DNA from: an uncultured bacterium
Lineage (GTDB): Bacteria > Hydrogenedentota > Hydrogenedentia > Hydrogenedentales > CAILVY01
Direction of reading: 5' to 3'
DNA length: 17,830 nt
Assembly: GCA_937951485.1 (NCBI GenBank)
Contig: CALEDJ010000059.1
Span: forward strand, 1-17,830
Position 1 is the stretch's first letter, and each line of letters opens with the position of its first letter. The notes below the pieces were generated by a model. It saw only the letters and a list, made by a program, of their open reading frames with translations, ran no database searches and was not told the origin of the DNA. Below are positions 14,700 through 17,830 of this stretch, piece after piece. The translations under genes were made by a program, and so were the position numbers.

Positions 14700-14712
14700 G
14701 AATTTTTCTTGA
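14696..14712. promoter_or_regulatory. Palindrome overlapping the -35 box, possible operator
   Basis: TCAAGAA and TTCTTGA form a perfect 7-bp inverted repeat around 3 nt. It shares bases with the -35 element of the LRR promoter. A repressor bound here would block RNA polymerase. The regulator is unknown. Confidence 0.4.
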
Positions 14713-14784
14713 TCAAAAAAATTCACCCATCCCCTCCTGCCAGAGCGGTATGCTGGTCCATGGTCGGCGCAGTCACTGCCGACA

Positions 14785-14964
14785 TTAACTGGACGGATTC
14801 GGTCGCGGAATGTCGCATTTTTCCTCAATGTACAGGAATATCGGGGCGGAACCACCCATAAACCGCAGAATGGCATTTATTGCCACGGCGAATGAGCAGA
14901 CAAAATCATGAAACTCGTTACCCCGAACTGGTCCCTCCTTTGAAATCTGTCGCATGTGTTTCAA
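14785..14964 (-). CDS. Doubtful 59-residue reading frame
   Basis: AGGAGGG (14972-14978) stands 7 nt before a TTG at 14964 in a frame that runs to a TAA at 14785-14787. The product (KEGPVRGNEFHDF, then AVAINAILRFMGG) has no recognised domain and one weakly hydrophobic stretch. The frame could also begin further up at 15003. The good ribosome binding site is the only positive evidence, so it may be a chance open frame. Confidence 0.2.
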   Translation of the reverse strand: MKHMRQISKEGPVRGNEFHDFVCSFAVAINAILRFMGGSAPIFLYIEEKCDIPRPNPSS

Positions 14965-15034
14965 GGCAAAACCCTCCTGATTCGCCACAACGGCTGTTTC
15001 CACTTACGAAAGAAAAATATTTTTCACTGCATTT

Positions 15035-15047
15035 GTAAATAGTTTAC
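15035..15047. promoter_or_regulatory. Palindrome GTAAATAGTTTAC, possible operator
   Basis: Perfect 5-bp arms GTAAA and TTTAC flank TAG in an AT-rich stretch. It resembles dyads bound by LacI- or GntR-type repressors. It lies 43 bp upstream of a ribosome binding site and an aborted reading frame on the plus strand. Confidence 0.35.
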
Positions 15048-15089
15048 CTTAAAAGCAATCAAATGTCAAGTGTTTTCTGGAGGCAAAAA

Positions 15090-15110
15090 ATGCGAAAAAG
15101 AGATTTTTGA
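15090..15110 (+). pseudogene. Six-codon frame behind a good ribosome binding site; gene remnant or leader peptide
   Basis: GGAGG (15079-15083) stands 6 nt before ATG 15090. The frame reads MRKRDF and then stops with TGA. The start resembles the first residues of type IV prepilin-like proteins (MRKRGF followed by TLIELL), but the following bases do not continue that motif. It may be the 5' stub of a disrupted gene, a regulatory leader peptide, or chance. Confidence 0.25.
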
Positions 15111-15156
15111 CACGGGGCGAACGATTGGCCCGGGGAGATGGCGATTCCTGATGCGT

Positions 15157-17268
15157 TCAGGCGCGATAGAGTTTAGGGTCAATACGATGTTTTCTGACGC
15201 GCAAACCAATCAGCCGCTCGGTAATACCGAGTTCCCGTGCGGCTTTGGCCTTATTGCCCCGGGAGTTTTTCAGCGCCTCGATAAGCATCTCCCGCTCCAC
15301 CCGGTCCAAGGTCTCTTCCAAGGTGCCCCGCATGGGGGTGCTTGAGGCCTCCGCCGTTTGCAGGGTGGGTGGCAGATGGTGGCCGTGCACGACATCGTCG
15401 GCGGTGAGCAGAATGGCGCGCTCGATGCAGTTCTCCAGTTCGCGAACGTTTCCGGGCCAATGGTAACTCATCATCATGTCAATGGCCGGGGTGGAGATGC
15501 GTCGGACATATTTGTGGTTTTCCGTACTGTACTTTTCCACGAAGAAGTTGGCCAGTTCGAGGATATCGGTGCGTCGCTCACGGAGGGGGGGGACATGGAT
15601 GGGAAACACATTGAGCCGGTAGTATAAATCCTGGCGGAATACCCCTTGGCGCACCATATCCTCCAAGTCACGGTTGGTCGCGGCGATGACGCGGACATTG
15701 ATCCGGACAGTCTCGGCGCCGCCGACCCGCTCGAATTCCCGCTCCTGCAACACGCGCAGCAGGCGCACCTGGGTATGGGCGGAGAGATCGCCGATTTCGT
15801 CGAGGAAGATCGTGGCGCCGTCCGCCAGTTCGAAGCGGCCGATCTTCCTATCGACCGCGCCGGTAAACGCTCCCTTTTCGTGTCCGAACAGCTCACTCTC
15901 TATCAGCTCGGCAGGAAGGGCCGCGCAGTTCACGGTGACCAGTGGACGGTCTTTTCGCCTGCTCTGCCGGTGGAGCAGGCGGGCAATGAGGCTCTTGCCG
16001 GTGCCGGTCTCGCTCAAAAGAAGAACCGTCGAGTCGGTACGCGCCACCTGTTCAACCTGGTGGATAACGGTTTGGAAAGCATGGCTCTTGCCGACAAGCT
16101 CTTCTTCGTCGAAGGTGGCCTTGATTTCTTCCCGTAGCGTGAGGTTCTCGGACTCGAGGTAATCTTTGAGTTGCCGGATCTCGGCGTAGGCCTGTAGCAG
16201 CTTGTGGTCTGCACGTTGCCGCTCGATGGCGTTGGCGAGGACATTTCCCACGAGACCAAGTTGTGGCACGGTATTCTCCAGCCATGCCCCCGGACGGTTG
16301 ACCGTGCTCAACGCGATATAACCTTGCAGGCCGTGGGCAGCCACGAAAGGGGCCCACAGAATCGACCGAATGCCGATGCGCCTGCACGTCGCGCGTTCGG
16401 CATCCGCTTCGGGAGGAAAGTCGTCCGGATTATGGATGAGGAGAGGTTCCGACTCCCGCAGCCGCGTCGCCAGCCACGGATATTCGTCTACGAGAACGGT
16501 GCCGCGGAAGTGAGGTCCACAGACGAAGTCGGCATCCCACTCGTGGCTCACCTTCATCGTCGACTTCTCGCTGTCGTTCCACTGAAGGAGAGTGCCCAGA
16601 TCCGCGTCGACACACTTGCATAATCGCTGAAGGGCCTGTTCGACTCTGGCATCTACCTGATCGGGGGACGCGTGGACAAACTCTGAGGCGGTGGCGGCGA
16701 CAATTTGCTCGAATTGCCTGAGACGCTCCGTCTCCGCCTCCGCCCGCCTGCGGTACAAGGCGTTGAAAAGAACCTCACCGACGGCGCCGATACGCTCGAC
16801 GATGCCGTCGGGCCAGATCTTCGGATTCTTTGAGCCAAGTGCCATTCCCTCGACCCAGGATCCCTTGTCATGGTGTTTCCAGAAGACCGCGGCCGGAATA
16901 CCCATCTGCCGAGTGTGCTCCTGATACTGCGGCAGTTCATCGAGGTCTTCGAGCCGGTTGTAGATGAAATAGCCATCTCGGTTGAACCGAGCCACCATCT
17001 CCTGTCCGGGAGAGGGGTGGCCCGCCAGCATCGTCTCTTTCGGTGGTAGTTGGCCCCACAAATACAGCGCGGGCATGAGTTCGCCCGACTTTGAGATCCC
17101 TCCCAGCGAGACGCTGTCCACCCCAAAATATTCTCCCAATCGCTCTAGACAACTGCTCACCGTCACGTCGATTCCCTCGCCCTGAGCACCGGCGAGCTGC
17201 GCCATGACGTTCTGGGTCAAGCGATAAAAGCGCGAGGACTCATCGGGTTCGTTTATCTGCATATTCAC
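15157..17268 (-). CDS. Sigma-54-dependent transcriptional activator, GAF-GAF-AAA+-Fis
   Basis: This is a 703-residue bacterial enhancer-binding protein. Residues about 16-172 and 185-350 are two GAF-type sensor domains, joined by a probable coiled coil (345-385) to the AAA+ domain (about 390-630). Visible motifs are a Walker A at 419-426 (SETGTGKS, with Ser in place of the first Gly), the sigma-54-contacting GAFTGA loop at 466-471, a Walker B ending Asp490-Glu491 (TIFLDEIGD) and WPGNVREL at 604-611. A Fis-type helix-turn-helix occupies about 665-698 ([15 protein letters not shown]). There is no receiver domain, so it is a one-component sensor of the NifA/FhlA kind; its ligand is unknown. The start is GTG 17268 or ATG 17262, with no clear ribosome binding site for either. 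It is divergent from the STAS gene, its likely target. Confidence 0.92.
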   Translation of the reverse strand: MNMQINEPDESSRFYRLTQNVMAQLAGAQGEGIDVTVSSCLERLGEYFGVDSVSLGGISKSGELMPALYLWGQLPPKETMLAGHPSPGQEMVARFNRDGYFIYNRLEDLDELPQYQEHTRQMGIPAAVFWKHHDKGSWVEGMALGSKNPKIWPDGIVERIGAVGEVLFNALYRRRAEAETERLRQFEQIVAATASEFVHASPDQVDARVEQALQRLCKCVDADLGTLLQWNDSEKSTMKVSHEWDADFVCGPHFRGTVLVDEYPWLATRLRESEPLLIHNPDDFPPEADAERATCRRIGIRSILWAPFVAAHGLQGYIALSTVNRPGAWLENTVPQLGLVGNVLANAIERQRADHKLLQAYAEIRQLKDYLESENLTLREEIKATFDEEELVGKSHAFQTVIHQVEQVARTDSTVLLLSETGTGKSLIARLLHRQSRRKDRPLVTVNCAALPAELIESELFGHEKGAFTGAVDRKIGRFELADGATIFLDEIGDLSAHTQVRLLRVLQEREFERVGGAETVRINVRVIAATNRDLEDMVRQGVFRQDLYYRLNVFPIHVPPLRERRTDILELANFFVEKYSTENHKYVRRISTPAIDMMMSYHWPGNVRELENCIERAILLTADDVVHGHHLPPTLQTAEASSTPMRGTLEETLDRVEREMLIEALKNSRGNKAKAARELGITERLIGLRVRKHRIDPKLYRA

Positions 17269-17290
17269 GCTTGGGAGTATAGGCCAGGTT

Positions 17291-17349
17291 GGACGAGATA
17301 TGGGCCAACGCGGCCGAAATATAGGTCAATAGATGACGGCATATCGTCC
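17291..17349. promoter_or_regulatory. Nested dyads between activator and STAS gene, possible upstream activator sites
   Basis: GGACGAGATATG (17291-17302) pairs with CATATCGTCC (17340-17349), apart from a 2-nt insertion. Inside lie GGCC-N5-GGCC (17303-17315) and GTCA-N5-TGAC (17325-17337). They stand roughly 100-160 bp before the -24/-12 element, the usual distance for enhancer sites of sigma-54 activators. Which dyad is bound is unknown. Confidence 0.45.
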
Positions 17350-17395
17350 AGGCACTTAAAGGGGGGAGCGAGAGCCATCAGGCCTACTAGATAAA

Positions 17396-17406
17396 ATTAC
17401 CGTAAT
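17396..17406. promoter_or_regulatory. Palindrome ATTACCGTAAT
   Basis: Perfect 5-bp arms ATTAC and GTAAT flank a single C, 41 bp before the -24 element of the STAS promoter. It could be a further regulator site or an IHF-like AT-rich bend region. Function is not established. Confidence 0.3.
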
Positions 17407-17446
17407 AACAATGAGTAAGCGGGACTTTGCATGCGCATGAATCCGC

Positions 17447-17462
17447 TGGCACATATTTTGTT
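17447..17462 (+). promoter_or_regulatory. Near-consensus sigma-54 promoter of the STAS gene
   Basis: TGGCACATATTTTGTT has the -24 TGGCAC and -12 TTG elements at the required spacing. The only key mismatch is T for C at -12. It points toward the STAS gene and lies beside a gene for a sigma-54 activator. The predicted start near 17473 leaves only about 4 nt before the ATG at 17477, which is unusual. Confidence 0.55.
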
Positions 17463-17476
17463 AACTGAGTTGCATC

Positions 17477-17755
17477 ATGGCGATCCGTATCGACATCACA
17501 TCCGAAGGGCCCGAGGTTGTCGTTCACCTCGCTGGCCGTCTCTCGGGGGGGGCGGGCACAGAGCTCAGAAAAGCATGTGGTCCTATCGAGGGCGCCTTTG
17601 TGCTGGACCTGTCGGAACTTCTGTTTGCCGACGATGCAGGAATAGAGGTTATTCGGGCGGTAGGTGAGCAGGGGGCGGAGATTCGTGGGGCTTCACCCTT
17701 TGTGCAGTTGCTACTTGGCAACTCGTTCGGTCTGGAAACGGACGACCAAAGTTAG
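17477..17755 (+). CDS. STAS-domain protein, anti-sigma-factor-antagonist-like
   Basis: This 92-residue protein consists of one STAS domain, the fold of SpoIIAA/RsbV antagonists, which release a sigma factor or control a partner protein. Strands and helices fit the pattern: VVVHLAGRLSGG at 14-25, FVLDLSELLFADDAGIEVI at 41-59, then a final helix. In SpoIIAA the segment is Asp-Ser-Ser-Gly and the first Ser is phosphorylated. Here it reads Asp52-Asp53-Ala54-Gly55, so no phosphorylatable residue is present. The start is ATG 17477; no strong ribosome binding site is seen and no later Met would keep the first strand. It sits just behind a sigma-54 promoter and 29 bp before the next gene. No cognate kinase gene is in the window. 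Confidence 0.85.
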   Translation: MAIRIDITSEGPEVVVHLAGRLSGGAGTELRKACGPIEGAFVLDLSELLFADDAGIEVIRAVGEQGAEIRGASPFVQLLLGNSFGLETDDQS

Positions 17756-17784
17756 CGAACCAACGCTGAGAAAGAGGACGCATC

Positions 17785-17830
17785 ATGAATTCAAATAGAG
17801 GAAATTCCGCCGTCTTGTCTGCGCTGACAA
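17785..17830 (+). CDS. Start of a gene cut by the window edge
   Basis: ATG 17785 follows AGAGGA (17773-17778) at 6 nt and the frame stays open to the end (MNSNRGNSAVLSALT). With 29 bp after the STAS stop codon it is probably the second gene of that operon. Fifteen codons are too few to name the product. Confidence 0.55.
   Translation, partial: MNSNRGNSAVLSALT

Larger units (their letters stand above)
14574..15156. other. 583-bp gap between the lipoprotein cluster and the sigma-54 activator
   Basis: This gap holds the LRR promoter and its palindrome, a dyad with GTCGGC and GCCGAC arms at 14763-14783, one doubtful small reading frame (14785-14964, minus) and an AT-rich stretch at about 15000-15110. 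That stretch contains a palindrome and an aborted six-codon frame. No conserved gene is recognised. The change from GC-rich coding DNA to AT-rich DNA marks a boundary between two functional regions. Confidence 0.5.

Noticed and set aside
15114-15131. GGGC-N9/10-GCCC hairpin beyond the sigma-54 activator stop codon, with T-rich bases further on
   Set aside because: The stem is about 4-5 bp and the T-rich stretch starts several bases too far away for a convincing intrinsic terminator.
17431-17667. 78-codon plus-strand frame overlapping the STAS gene
   Set aside because: It begins inside the promoter region and overlaps the STAS frame, which has a clear domain. The product has none.

Overview
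This 17.8 kb window is GC-rich bacterial chromosome carrying mostly exported proteins. The style suggests Candidatus Hydrogenedentes or a near relative such as Planctomycetota, Lentisphaerota or Omnitrophota. The signs are Glu-Gly-Glu tandem-repeat linkers, a C-terminal sorting helix, giant Ig-like/VWA lipoproteins and an LRR lipoprotein. This placement is inferred from gene style, not from a marker gene. No rRNA, tRNA, CRISPR array, IS element or phage gene was recognised.

Layout. (1) 2-1822 (+): C-terminal part of a large surface protein, cut by the window edge, with a 36-bp tandem repeat and a C-terminal membrane anchor, followed by a hairpin terminator. (2) 1950-3382 (+): two overlapping genes for an exported glycerophosphodiester phosphodiesterase and a cytoplasmic HD hydrolase of the (p)ppGpp-hydrolase type. 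(3) 3431-4309 (+): a sigma-70 promoter with a 17-bp spacer and an exported protein with an STN-like segment. (4) 4387-5243 (-): an acidic zinc-ribbon protein and a 73-residue Cys-rich single-pass membrane protein. (5) 5487-14573 (-): three lipoprotein genes in transcription order LRR lipoprotein, 1268-residue Ig/VWA lipoprotein and 1480-residue Ig/VWA lipoprotein. A sigma-70-like promoter lies in front of the first. (6) 14640-15156: an AT-rich gap with a palindrome and an aborted six-codon reading frame. (7) 15157-17830: a GAF-GAF-AAA+-Fis sigma-54 activator, divergent from a STAS-domain gene and the start of a further gene. Dyads and a near-consensus -24/-12 promoter lie between the divergent genes.

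Two gene groups look like working units. The lipoprotein cluster encodes two paralogous VWA proteins with intact metal-site (MIDAS) residues. They also share a region of about 200 residues after the VWA domain that I cannot assign to a known family, plus an LRR partner; a cell-surface binding role is a reasonable inference. The sigma-54 activator probably senses a small molecule or redox state through its GAF domains and drives the divergent STAS operon. The STAS protein carries Asp where the phosphorylated Ser of SpoIIAA-type antagonists would be, so it may act without a kinase switch.
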